A stretch of DNA of 64,000 nt from Myxococcales bacterium (GTDB taxonomy: Bacteria > Myxococcota_A > Polyangia > Polyangiales > Polyangiaceae), in assembly GCA_016706225.1 (NCBI GenBank), contig JADJKB010000021.1, positions 744,001-808,000 of the forward strand. Reading direction: 5' to 3'. A model generated the notes under the pieces. It did not search any database. It saw only the letters and a program-made list of their open reading frames with translations, and was not told where the DNA came from. This document shows, in pieces, positions 9,398 through 17,863 of this stretch. Within the stretch, counting starts at the first letter, position 1; every line of letters begins with the position of its first letter. Made by a program: the position numbers and the translations under genes.

Positions 9398-10411
9398 ATG
9401 GCAAAAACGGCGAAAGTTTCCAGGTCGGTCCCGGTTCGTGCCGCGTTCGCGGTCTGCTTGGCTGCGTTTTCCATGGGCTGCGCCGTCACGACGGGCGACG
9501 GCTCGGAGGAGCCGACCCCGGACGACACCGGCCTGGTGGATGTCGGCGGGAAGGGCGACAGCGCCGCCTCGGGCGGTTCGGGCGTGGTGGTCGACTGCAG
9601 TGTCGCCAAGGACTCGGTCTCGGTGCGCACCTGCAAGCTCGGTTCGATCGACCAGTGCACGGTGCAGGCGACCGTGCAGGCCACTCAGGTCGTGAAGAAC
9701 AGCGCCGTGGTCAAGACCATCGGCGGGTCGCTCGGGACCCACAACGGCAAGAGCATCTACCGCTTGAATCTCGCAGAGGCCAAGCTGCTCGCCAACCTGC
9801 ACCACATGAAGCTCTTGCTGTCGTCGGCGGGCGGCCTTGCCTCGACGGCGTACGAGTACACCAAGGACGGCGCGCCGTTCGTGTACTCCCAGCCCATCCC
9901 GGGCATGTCCGTGGTCACCAAGACCTCCGCAAACGGAGCCATCACTCGCATTCAAGCCGCGTTGAAGGCCTCGGCGAGCACCTGCACGCAGTTCCGCGTT
10001 GCCTCGACCGACGGCATCACCCCCGTCGACACCTCGTTCATTTGTGAGAAGACGGCCAGCGACAACCTCCTGTTCTGTGACGGCACGGTGCCGGCAGGCC
10101 TGGACTATGCGGTGGGCCCGTCCACCATCGTCAACGGTGTCGAAATCATCTTCTCGAAGGTCGCCTGCGGAGCATTCACCTACGAGCTGACCAACAAGGG
10201 CGACAGCGCGGTCTCGGTCCAGTCGAAGATCTCCGGCGTTGCGCTCCAGCCATCCTGCAACTTCGGCGTGGCGGCCAACGGTGGCACCGGTTACTGCGAC
10301 GCGACGGGCATCGCGGGCCCGACGACGGTGACGTTCTCCGGCTCGGTCAAGCGCGGCACCACCACCAGCACCTTCAGCCTGCCGGTGATGATGCGCTGCA
10401 GCTCGCTGTGA
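9398..10411 (+). CDS. Hypothetical lipoprotein
   Basis: A 337-residue exported protein with a basic N-terminus and the lipobox FSMGC, followed by an acidic/Gly linker. The mature region has a predicted all-beta pattern and several Cys residues. No family is recognised. ATG 9398 is preceded by GGAGG at 11 bases; an in-frame ATG at 9380 would add six residues. It is transcribed away from the choice-of-anchor lipoprotein and ends 59 bases from the convergent AIM24 cluster. Confidence 0.65.
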   Translation: MAKTAKVSRSVPVRAAFAVCLAAFSMGCAVTTGDGSEEPTPDDTGLVDVGGKGDSAASGGSGVVVDCSVAKDSVSVRTCKLGSIDQCTVQATVQATQVVKNSAVVKTIGGSLGTHNGKSIYRLNLAEAKLLANLHHMKLLLSSAGGLASTAYEYTKDGAPFVYSQPIPGMSVVTKTSANGAITRIQAALKASASTCTQFRVASTDGITPVDTSFICEKTASDNLLFCDGTVPAGLDYAVGPSTIVNGVEIIFSKVACGAFTYELTNKGDSAVSVQSKISGVALQPSCNFGVAANGGTGYCDATGIAGPTTVTFSGSVKRGTTTSTFSLPVMMRCSSL

Positions 10412-10470
10412 GCAGAAAAAATGCGCTCGGAGACGCGCGACGCCACCGCCCGGCCCCCAGCCCGCCCGCT

Positions 10471-11151
10471 TCAGCCGCTCTGCACACGCCGGAACGGTTG
10501 AACGAAGCTGACGAGACCCGACGGGTTGCGGGTGCTGATCCACAGGCGTCCTTGTCCTCGGAAGTTGCACACCAGGCCTTCGCCGCTGAAGAACAGGCTC
10601 TTCATGCCGCCGACCTTGTTCACGGTGTACTCGAGGCCGCCGGTGAAGCCGACGATGTGCGAGGTGTCGCAGATGTAACCGGCGGGGCCGACGTCGACGG
10701 CGTGGATGCCTCCGTAGGCGCAGAAGAAGAGCGGGCCCGTGCCCTGCGCGACCAAGAGAAACATGCCGGTGCCGCTGAAGAACCCCTTTGCGCCGCCCCA
10801 CTTGGTGTCGAGCTGTACCGTCGGCGCGCTCGCCAAAAAAGCTCCCGACGAGAGAAAGATCGGCGTACGACCGTCCATCTCGACCACGTCGAGATCCCCC
10901 TCGGGCCCTGGAGCGAACCACAGCTCCTGTCCCGGTGCCGTCGCCGTGAACGTGTTCTGAAACACACTCTCGCCTCCGAGCAGCTTGCGCTTCGCCGCAC
11001 CGAGTAACCCTCCTTGCATCTGGGTTCGCATTTCCAGTGCGCTGTGTTTGGCGACCATGGCGGCGCTCTCGACCAAGAGCTGCTCGCCCGGCTGGTGGAA
11101 GTGAACGCGGACCAGGCTGAAGTCCGGCTTCTCGAGGATGTCGTACTGCAT
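10471..11151 (-). CDS. AIM24/TIGR00266 family protein, third gene of cluster
   Basis: A 226-residue member of the AIM24 (TIGR00266) family, a double-stranded beta-helix fold named after a yeast mitochondrial protein. Family landmarks are the early LVESAAMVAKHSALEMRTQMQGG, the middle LLGGESVFQNTFTA and the C-terminal FFSGEGLVCNFRGQGRLWISTRNP. There is no signal peptide. GAGGA lies just upstream of ATG 11151. It is the last of three tandem paralogues transcribed leftward, with 10 bases to the previous stop. Bacterial function is not established. Confidence 0.88.
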   Translation of the reverse strand: MQYDILEKPDFSLVRVHFHQPGEQLLVESAAMVAKHSALEMRTQMQGGLLGAAKRKLLGGESVFQNTFTATAPGQELWFAPGPEGDLDVVEMDGRTPIFLSSGAFLASAPTVQLDTKWGGAKGFFSGTGMFLLVAQGTGPLFFCAYGGIHAVDVGPAGYICDTSHIVGFTGGLEYTVNKVGGMKSLFFSGEGLVCNFRGQGRLWISTRNPSGLVSFVQPFRRVQSG

Positions 11152-11161
11152 GAGCTTCCTC

Positions 11162-11836
11162 TCAACCCGAGCGCGGGGGTAGGAGCGAGCCGATCTCTTG
11201 GCCGTAGCTCGCTGGGTTGCGCGTCTGGATCCAGATCCGCCCCTGCCCCTGGAAGTGGCAGACCAGTCCTTCGCCGGAGAGATACGACGCGAGCCAACCG
11301 CTGCCGCTCTTGCCAACGCTGTAGGTGAGGGTCGAATCCCAGGCCACCAGGTGACCGGTGTCGATGACCAGGCTGCCGTCGCACACGAGCTCCTGGATGC
11401 CACCGAAGGCACCAACCAGGACCTGTCCCGGGCCTTGGCACGTTGCCTGGAGCACGAACACGCCTTCCCCAGCAAAGAACGTCTTGAACCCGCCGACCTT
11501 GGTCTCGATGTTCACGTTCGGTGTCGAGGCGATGTAGCTCGAGCTCTGGATGAAATATCCCGGCGCGGTCAGGTCGAGCACGACCATGTCGCCGCACAAC
11601 GAGTGCGCGAGCAGCACTTCACCCGGGCCATTCGTCGCCGAGAAGGTGTTGCGGAAGAAACTCTCACCGCCGAACATGCGCTTGAGCCCGCTCATCAGGC
11701 CGCCGGCCTGGGTCTGCATCTGCACGTTGGTGCTCATGCCCACCATTGCGCCACTCTCGGCTACGACGGACTCGTTCGGCTCGAGGCTCACCTTGGCGAG
11801 CGAGTGCGCGGGGCGATACTGGATGTCGATTTGCAT
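11162..11836 (-). CDS. AIM24/TIGR00266 family protein, second gene of cluster
   Basis: A 224-residue paralogue of its two neighbours. It shows VVAESGAMVGMSTNVQMQTQAGG, MFGGESFFRNTFSA, GVFVLQATCQGPGQVLVGAFGGI and YLSGEGLVCHFQGQGRIWIQTRNP. The start ATG at 11836 is preceded by AAAGGA; the frame is open further upstream without family similarity. Thirteen bases separate it from the upstream paralogue, consistent with one mRNA. The differences between copies suggest specialised subunits rather than a recent duplication. Confidence 0.88.
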   Translation of the reverse strand: MQIDIQYRPAHSLAKVSLEPNESVVAESGAMVGMSTNVQMQTQAGGLMSGLKRMFGGESFFRNTFSATNGPGEVLLAHSLCGDMVVLDLTAPGYFIQSSSYIASTPNVNIETKVGGFKTFFAGEGVFVLQATCQGPGQVLVGAFGGIQELVCDGSLVIDTGHLVAWDSTLTYSVGKSGSGWLASYLSGEGLVCHFQGQGRIWIQTRNPASYGQEIGSLLPPRSG

Positions 11837-11849
11837 CGTGAGCGTCCTT

Positions 11850-12611
11850 TCACGGCAGGAGCGGCGAGAGCCAGCTGACCAGCGAGCCGAGATTGCGGCT
11901 CTGGATGTAGACCCGACCCTGACCCGTGAACTCACACACGAGTCCCTCGCCGGAAGCGACCAGACCCATCATGCCGCCGCCGGGGCGTTTGATGTTCATG
12001 TTCAGGTTGCCCTCGTAGCCGACGACGTGGCCGTTATCGATCATGAACGGCTCGTGGATCTCCAAGGTCTCGATGCCGCCGTAGCTGGTGAACCAGAGCT
12101 CCCCGACGCCGCTGACCTCGAGCCAGAACGCACCCTCCTTGGCCAGGATGCCCTTGAGTCCTCCGAACTTGACGTTGATGTCGAGATTGCCGACGTGCGC
12201 GAGGTAGGCGCCGGTGGACAGGATCAGCTTTTCACCGTTCATGCGCCGGTGCGCGACGTGCCCGCTCATGGCCGGCGCGAGCCACACCCGTCCGGGGCTC
12301 GGTGCGGTGAAGTGATTCACGATGAAGGTCTCCCCGCCGATGAACTTGCGGATGAAGGCGATCACCAGCGCCTTCAGCGTGGCGATGAACCCCGCAGCGG
12401 GTGAGGCGTTGAGCTTGACGGCCATCTGCACGTGCTGATTGCGCGCGACCATCGCCCCGGCCTCGGCGACCAGGATCTGTCCTGGCACGAGATCGACCGC
12501 GAGCATCGCAAACGACGGCCCGTGGGTGATCTGATGCGCGACCGCCGAACCCATCGGCGGCGACACGGCGGGCCCGCCCGGTGCGGGCGCTGGTTGCGGC
12601 ATGGGCTGCAT
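11850..12611 (-). CDS. AIM24/TIGR00266 family protein, first gene of cluster
   Basis: A 253-residue AIM24 protein with an extra Pro-rich N-terminus (about 25 residues) not present in the other two copies. The core carries LVAEAGAMVARNQHVQMAVKLN, a hydrophobic segment (GFIATLKALVIAFIRKFIGGE), NHFTAPSPGRVWLAP and VASGEGLVCEFTGQGRVYIQSRNLG. The hydrophobic stretch sits where the other copies have the less hydrophobic GLMSGLKRMFGGE-type loop, so this copy could associate with membranes. It is first in the operon; the promoter should lie in the 48 bases before it. Confidence 0.88.
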   Translation of the reverse strand: MQPMPQPAPAPGGPAVSPPMGSAVAHQITHGPSFAMLAVDLVPGQILVAEAGAMVARNQHVQMAVKLNASPAAGFIATLKALVIAFIRKFIGGETFIVNHFTAPSPGRVWLAPAMSGHVAHRRMNGEKLILSTGAYLAHVGNLDINVKFGGLKGILAKEGAFWLEVSGVGELWFTSYGGIETLEIHEPFMIDNGHVVGYEGNLNMNIKRPGGGMMGLVASGEGLVCEFTGQGRVYIQSRNLGSLVSWLSPLLP

Positions 12612-12659
12612 TCGATCCCTCTCTTCGGCCGGGAGGGGTAGCCGCTCTCGGCGTCCGCC

Positions 12660-13127
12660 TCAACTCGGGCGGCGAATTCGTCGGGACGACGCGGCGAAGA
12701 GCAGGAACAGCAGCCACGCGGGCGCGTCGGCTTCAGGCGCACCAAGCACGCTGCAGGCGCCGCAGGAGCCGCTCTTCTCCGGCGGCGCCGCCGGCTCCGT
12801 TCGCGTCGAGCCGCTCGAGGTCGGCACCCCGGAGCTCGAGCTGGCTGCGGCCGAAGCCACGGGCTCGGGCGACTCACGACACCAGACCTCGGTCCAGACG
12901 CTGGCCCCCGAGCTGCGGCAGCGCTGGCTGTAACCGCTCGCCGAGTGTTTTGTCTTGCAGGCCTCGGTGTCCTCGAAGGACGCGGAGCAGGAAACGCAGT
13001 CTTCGCCCGGCTTCTGTTGTTTCTCCAGGCTGCAGGTCTCCGGTCCGGGCGCCGGCAGATCAGCGCGGGCGCTCCCCGCCGAGAGCCCGAGCGCTGCGAC
13101 CGCCAAACCCACGAACAGCGTCCTCAT
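12660..13127 (-). CDS. Small Cys-rich exported protein with MYXO-CTERM-like tail
   Basis: A 155-residue protein: a cleavable signal peptide (to about residue 22, SARA|DLP), a Cys-rich mature region (CSLEKQQKPGEDCVSCSASFEDTEAC in part), a Ser/Pro linker, and a tail of GSCGACSVLG, a hydrophobic AWLLFLLFAA segment and SSRRIRRPS. A Cys motif, membrane helix and Arg cluster at the C-terminus is the plan of the MYXO-CTERM sorting signal of Myxococcota. It may be displayed on the cell surface. The function of the mature part is unknown. Confidence 0.65.
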   Translation of the reverse strand: MRTLFVGLAVAALGLSAGSARADLPAPGPETCSLEKQQKPGEDCVSCSASFEDTEACKTKHSASGYSQRCRSSGASVWTEVWCRESPEPVASAAASSSSGVPTSSGSTRTEPAAPPEKSGSCGACSVLGAPEADAPAWLLFLLFAASSRRIRRPS

Positions 13128-13271
13128 GCCGTGAGCCTACGCGGATTTTCTTCCGCTCGCACGGGGCCTGTCACGCCACCGCGAGACCGGCGGCAATCGC
13201 TTCCCCCTCCGCTCGCCCGCGTCCCTGATCGGTTGCACCAACGATCTCCCCGGGCCATGCCCTGCATGGAA

Positions 13272-13844
13272 ATGTCCACCGACCGCGCCCGCTGGGACCA
13301 TCGCCACGCCGACGAACGCGATCTCCCAACGCGCGCACCCGATCCCTTCGTGGTCGAGGTCCTCGACAGCCTCGGCGAAGGAGCCGAGCGGCGCGCCCTC
13401 GATCTCGCGTGCGGAACCGGGCGTCACGCTTTGCTCGCAGCCGAGCGGGGCTTTTGCACCGCTGCCTGGGACGTGAGCGCGGTGGGCCTGGAAATCACCG
13501 CTGCGCGTGCCCGCGAGCGGGGCCTCGCGGTCGAGACTCGAGAAATTGATCTGAGCTTGCCCCTGCCCGGCGCGGAGCCATTCGACCTGATCATCGTCGT
13601 CGACTTTCTGGACCGCCGGCTCTTCGCTGAGCTCCACACGTGGCTTCGCCCCGGCGCGAGCGCGGTGCTCGCGACGTTCAGCGAGGATTGGCCCGAGCCG
13701 CACCCGAGCCCGCGTTTCCGCCTCGAACGCGGGGAGCTCGCGCGGGGCCTTCCGGTCCTGGATACCGTGCGTTCCATCGAGATTGGTGGCCGCGCCGGGC
13801 TCTGGGCCCGCGCTCCGGGAAGACCTCGCCCGGGCGGGGCGTAA
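13272..13844 (+). CDS. Class I SAM-dependent methyltransferase, small
   Basis: A 190-residue protein similar in layout to TehB-like methyltransferases. It starts DRARWDHRHAD, typical for the family, with motif I LDLACGTGRHALLAAERG, a second strand CTAAWDVSAVGLEI and motif IV PFDLIIVVDFLDRRLF. The Asp and Leu at that last site are typical for small-molecule or thiol/metalloid methylation rather than for DNA methylation. ATGs at 13257 and 13266 are in the same frame; no clear ribosome binding site decides between them. Substrate unknown. Confidence 0.8.
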   Translation: MSTDRARWDHRHADERDLPTRAPDPFVVEVLDSLGEGAERRALDLACGTGRHALLAAERGFCTAAWDVSAVGLEITAARARERGLAVETREIDLSLPLPGAEPFDLIIVVDFLDRRLFAELHTWLRPGASAVLATFSEDWPEPHPSPRFRLERGELARGLPVLDTVRSIEIGGRAGLWARAPGRPRPGGA

Positions 13845-13866
13845 CAGGCCCGGGACGGAAATCATC

Positions 13867-16389
13867 ATGCACTCGAGCCCTATCTCTTCGCCTGAACCCG
13901 TGCACACCCTCCGCTGGCCGTCGCGCGTCGGCGAAATCGATGGTAAAGCCGCCGACCGAGAGCCGACGGGAGACGAAGCTTTGGCAGACGACGGGACCGA
14001 TTTTTGGTTTTGTGCGAGCCCGGATGGCTCGCTCAAGACCGTCGAACGGGGTGAGCTGATCAACAGCCTGAAGCAGGGCTCCATGACCAGCAAGAGCCTG
14101 GTCTGGCGGCAGGGCTGGGCCGATTGGCTAGCCGCCGGTCAGGTCGCGGAGCTTTCGGCCGCGCTGCCCGCGTTTGCGCGGGGGCCGATCATGAGCCCGA
14201 AGGCCGATCCAGACCGCACGCATCCACCGCCCGTGCCCGCGTCGGTCAAGTCCGCGCGCAGCCCCATCATCCCGGTGTCGTCGAACCCGAACAACGACAA
14301 ACCCAAGACCCAGCTGTTGGTCGAGACGGAGCTCACCGGCTCCGATCTCGAGGCCGTGCAACCACCGCCTCCCTCGAAACGCTCCGACGCGCCGCCCGCG
14401 CCGTCCCGACGTGGCACGCCGTTTCCGCCGCGCGTCGTTCCCGTGGCGAAAGCGCCGATCGTGCCGGTCGCTTCGAGCCCGGACAACGACAAACCCAACA
14501 CGGAAGTCATCGCAGCGAGTGAGATCGTGATCGAAGAGGACAACGCACCGCCGAAGGCCCATTGGGTCGAGGTCAGCTCTCCGGCAAAGGTGTCGGCGAC
14601 CGAACCGACCATCACCGAACAGGCAAGACCGGCGAAGCTCGATCCGATCGTCCCGGTGGACTCGAATCCAAATCACGAGCCGGTCACGGGCACGCTCGAC
14701 GACGACGAGATCCAGATCGTGGAAGCCGCCGCCGGAGCTCAGGTGCAGGCCAAGACCTCGCCGGAAAAACCTCCGGCTTCCATCCCCTCGCTCGATGGCC
14801 TCGCGGCCATGGTCGAGGCAAAAAAGCCCACCCAACCCGCGCGCATGATCGCGGTCTCGAAACCCAAGCTCGCTCCCGCCGCCGCAGCACCGGCCCCGGT
14901 CCCACACGCGCCGGTCCCGCACGCGCCGGTCCCGCACGCGCCCGTGCCGCACGCGCCCGTGCTGCACGCGCCACCTGCGCCCGTCATCATCCCCGGCGTC
15001 GAACCAGTGAGCGAGGGCCCGACTCAGCTGGCCAACGCGATCGTGCCGGTGTCCGATCCCGACAACGAGGCACCCACGCAGATCCATCCCGCAGCGCTCT
15101 TGCCCGACGCAGCGCCGCTGCCGTCGTTCGAGGTCGAAGCCGACCCCGCCGCGTTGCCCGCGCCACCTCAGCCGGCAGCGTGGCAGGCACCGGCCGCGCC
15201 CGCCTACGGCCCGCCGCCTGCGCAGGCGTATCCATCCTACGCGCCGCCGAAGAAAAAGAGCGCACTACCGCTCATCATCGGCGTCGTGGGTGTGCTCGGT
15301 GTGCTCGGCGCGGCCGCCGTCGGTGGTCTGCTCTTCTTCAAACCCTGGGAGAAGGCCCTCGAAGCACAGCCTTCAGCCAAACCGGTAGTGTCGGCGTCCG
15401 CCGCACCGGTCGTGCAGCTGCCACCCATCAAGTGTTCGATCAGCAAAGACGCGACGCGCTTGTCGCCGTCGGTTCAGGTCAGCGTGCCTCCGTACGTCGC
15501 GCCCGCGGGCGGCTCCAAGATCGCGATTGGTTTTGCAGCCACGGACGTCGCCGGCCTCGGGCTGATGGTCGATCTCGCGACGCTCGAGACGGAGCAGGCC
15601 TTCAGCGCACCCTCCGGGCGTAAGCTGATCGGAGTCGTGCCCGTCCCATCAGAGAAAGATCGCTTCGTTGCCGACCGCGAGGGCGGCGCGCTGAAGGTGC
15701 CGCACACCATCGACCAGGACCCCAACTTCACCGTGGGCTTCTCCGGCTCGGGCTACGCACGCTTGCCCCGGGGCGGAACTCCCGACGAGCTGTGGGCCAA
15801 CGTCGAGAACGAAAAGGCCACCGAGGCGCGCGTTGGCAGCGTCAAGGGACTGGGTCACGCCCTCACCTTCCGAACGGCCGGCAAAGTGCGGGTGGGGTGG
15901 CTCGGACCGAAGGGGCTCAAGAAGAGCGAGCTCGGTGTGATCGAAACCGAGGGGCGCGCTGGCACACCGACCATTGCCGCGGGAGACAAGGGCATCCTCG
16001 TGACCTTTGCGGCGAAAGCCGGCGACGACGGACCGTGGGTCGTGAAGCTTGCCAGCGCAAAACACGGTGAGCTGCCCAAGAGCGCGCAGACCTTCGAAAT
16101 GCCCTCGGGCGGCCCGGGCGGAGACGCCATCGCACCGGTGGCCGAGGGACTGCCGGGTGGCCGCTGGCTACTGCAATGGACCGAAGGCTCGAGCGGAGAG
16201 CGCGCGGTCCGGGTGCAGGTGCTCGGTGAAGACCTCGCACCCATGGGCGAGGCGCTGCGAGTCTCGGCGGCGGGCAAGGAAGCGGGCCAAGGTGTGCTCG
16301 CCGTTGCCGGCGAGAAGGCCGCTTCGTTCCAGCTGGTGAAGGCCGACAAGGGCTACGAGCTCTGGGCGACGGCGCTCAGCTGCAAGTGA
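13867..16389 (+). CDS. GYF_2-domain membrane protein with repeated IVPV motif
   Basis: An 840-residue protein. Residues about 43-95 form a GYF_2-type domain (FWFCASPDGSLKTVERGEL, SLVWRQGWADWLAA), a fold that binds Pro-rich peptides. A long low-complexity region follows, with four copies of an I-V/I-P-V-x-S/D-x-P-D/N-N motif and a five-fold APVPH repeat. There is one membrane segment (LPLIIGVVGVLGVLGAAAV, near residue 475) and then a 350-residue C-terminal domain of beta-propeller-like repeats. The topology suggests a cytoplasmic sensor linked to an outside beta-rich domain. The start is the first ATG that gives the GYF domain a short lead. It begins 22 bases after the methyltransferase stop. 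Confidence 0.75.
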   Translation: MHSSPISSPEPVHTLRWPSRVGEIDGKAADREPTGDEALADDGTDFWFCASPDGSLKTVERGELINSLKQGSMTSKSLVWRQGWADWLAAGQVAELSAALPAFARGPIMSPKADPDRTHPPPVPASVKSARSPIIPVSSNPNNDKPKTQLLVETELTGSDLEAVQPPPPSKRSDAPPAPSRRGTPFPPRVVPVAKAPIVPVASSPDNDKPNTEVIAASEIVIEEDNAPPKAHWVEVSSPAKVSATEPTITEQARPAKLDPIVPVDSNPNHEPVTGTLDDDEIQIVEAAAGAQVQAKTSPEKPPASIPSLDGLAAMVEAKKPTQPARMIAVSKPKLAPAAAAPAPVPHAPVPHAPVPHAPVPHAPVLHAPPAPVIIPGVEPVSEGPTQLANAIVPVSDPDNEAPTQIHPAALLPDAAPLPSFEVEADPAALPAPPQPAAWQAPAAPAYGPPPAQAYPSYAPPKKKSALPLIIGVVGVLGVLGAAAVGGLLFFKPWEKALEAQPSAKPVVSASAAPVVQLPPIKCSISKDATRLSPSVQVSVPPYVAPAGGSKIAIGFAATDVAGLGLMVDLATLETEQAFSAPSGRKLIGVVPVPSEKDRFVADREGGALKVPHTIDQDPNFTVGFSGSGYARLPRGGTPDELWANVENEKATEARVGSVKGLGHALTFRTAGKVRVGWLGPKGLKKSELGVIETEGRAGTPTIAAGDKGILVTFAAKAGDDGPWVVKLASAKHGELPKSAQTFEMPSGGPGGDAIAPVAEGLPGGRWLLQWTEGSSGERAVRVQVLGEDLAPMGEALRVSAAGKEAGQGVLAVAGEKAASFQLVKADKGYELWATALSCK
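14896..14970 (+). repeat. Five tandem 15-base repeats inside the GYF_2 gene
   Basis: Five in-phase units of CCGGTCCCGCACGCG-type sequence, with one to three changes per unit, encode PVPHA repeats in the linker. The count is likely to vary between strains by slippage. Confidence 0.8.
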
Positions 16390-16415
16390 GTGAGCGCCGC
16401 GACCCGAGGCGCGCT

Positions 16416-17735
16416 TCAGCCGCTCGTTTCCGCTGCCGCGGGGCAGCGGTACGGCTGCGCACAGACACGATGCGGCTCCTCGACTTCCGGGGCTGACATC
16501 CGCCGCCGGCCCGTGATCTGCATCAGCACGAACAGCGTCAGGATGGCGCCGACGGTGATGGAGAGGCCCGTGAATCCGGTCCAGAAGAACGTGAACGAGA
16601 ACAGCACTAGATACAGGAGCTGTGAGACGCCGATCTCCCGGAGCGCGAAGCGCCAACCCACGAACAGCCGCGCGTAGCTGACCACGAGGCCGATGGAGCA
16701 GAGCGCCGAGAGCGCAAACGACGCCCCGATCGACAGATGGTCCACCAGGTAGGCGAACAGGAGATGGAAGGCGAAGAACGCGCAGCCGAGAAACAAGTAG
16801 TGCAGCGCGTGAAGCTCCTTCTTCTGCGCTTCAGCGAGGATCGCCACGACAAAGAAGAAGAACAAGAGGCTCACTGGCGCGAAGAAGGTGATCTTCGATG
16901 CAAGCGGCCCCGGATTGAGCCGCTCGGGGAGCGCAAGCCCAATGGGCGCGCTCGAGACCAACGTCTTGAACTCCCAGGTGCCACGCCAGCCCCCGCCGGA
17001 AGTCTCGTGGCGTGACGGCGACAGTGTGCCGGGCAGGAAGTTCACCTCTGCAAAGTCGGTCTGGAGCGCGAGGCGAAAGTCCTTCACGTTGGTCGTGCCG
17101 GACGTGAGCTCGTACTGCCAGCGATGCGTGCCCCGGGAGCGGTAACGCACGTCGAAGCTCTTCTTCTCGTGTGCCTCGAGGCGCCCCGACCAGCGCGCCA
17201 TGCCGTCGCGCACCTCGGCGCCCAGGCTCTTGCCGTCTTCGGTCACGTCGAAGCCGTCGTACAGCGCGTTCTCTCGCTCGAGCGGGATCTCGTAGTGCAC
17301 GTCCATCGGTTTCGAGCCGGGGTTCTCGAAGCTGTAGCGACCGTGAAAGTCCACGCTGTAGGTTGGGAACCAGACCAGGCCTTTCTGTCGGTGTTCGAGC
17401 GCGAGCGCCACCTGAATGTCCGAGCCCGAGAGGGACAGCGCATTCGCAACCGGGGGCGCGGCGTTGGGTGGGGGCGCACCGGTCTGAGGCATGGCGCTTG
17501 GAGGCACGGCGCCCGGGCGCACCACGCCGTTGGGAGGCGGCTCCGCCTCCGGCGCCGGCTCGATGCTTTCCGCGTGGGGTGGCAGCTGGCGCATGGGTGG
17601 ACCCCACAGCGCAAAGACGTCGTCGCCGAGTCGAGACGAAGTCTCACCCGAGCGCACCAGGAGTGTGGAGCCCAGGATCATCCAGGCCATACAGCAGCCG
17701 AGCCAGACCAGACCGATTGAAATGAGTCGTCGCAC
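16416..17735 (-). CDS. CreD-like inner membrane protein
   Basis: A 439-residue protein with an N-terminal membrane helix, a 230-residue extracytoplasmic domain (LVWFPTYSVDFHGRYSFENPG and the following IPLERENALYDGF region) and five C-terminal membrane helices containing LHYLFLGCAFFAFHLLFAYLVDHL. The arrangement and the C-terminal helices resemble CreD, an inner membrane protein linked to envelope integrity and to colicin/beta-lactam responses in enterobacteria. Start: GTG at 17735 with GGGAGG six bases upstream, 25 codons inside the longest frame. It converges on the GYF_2 gene with 26 bases between stops. No CreBC partner is nearby. Confidence 0.7.
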   Translation of the reverse strand: MRRLISIGLVWLGCCMAWMILGSTLLVRSGETSSRLGDDVFALWGPPMRQLPPHAESIEPAPEAEPPPNGVVRPGAVPPSAMPQTGAPPPNAAPPVANALSLSGSDIQVALALEHRQKGLVWFPTYSVDFHGRYSFENPGSKPMDVHYEIPLERENALYDGFDVTEDGKSLGAEVRDGMARWSGRLEAHEKKSFDVRYRSRGTHRWQYELTSGTTNVKDFRLALQTDFAEVNFLPGTLSPSRHETSGGGWRGTWEFKTLVSSAPIGLALPERLNPGPLASKITFFAPVSLLFFFFVVAILAEAQKKELHALHYLFLGCAFFAFHLLFAYLVDHLSIGASFALSALCSIGLVVSYARLFVGWRFALREIGVSQLLYLVLFSFTFFWTGFTGLSITVGAILTLFVLMQITGRRRMSAPEVEEPHRVCAQPYRCPAAAETSG

Positions 17736-17863
17736 GTCGAACCTCCCGCGTTCGTCGGGGCCAACGTGCCGAGGGGACGCATCGATTCCCGCGCTTTGCA
17801 CCGGCCACACACTCTCCGCTGGGCCTGCACTTCATCCCCACGGATTCTCCACACACAGCGGGC

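Noticed and set aside
14896..14970. Tandem 15-base repeats considered as a CRISPR array
   Set aside because: No spacers; the repeats are in-frame inside a coding linker.
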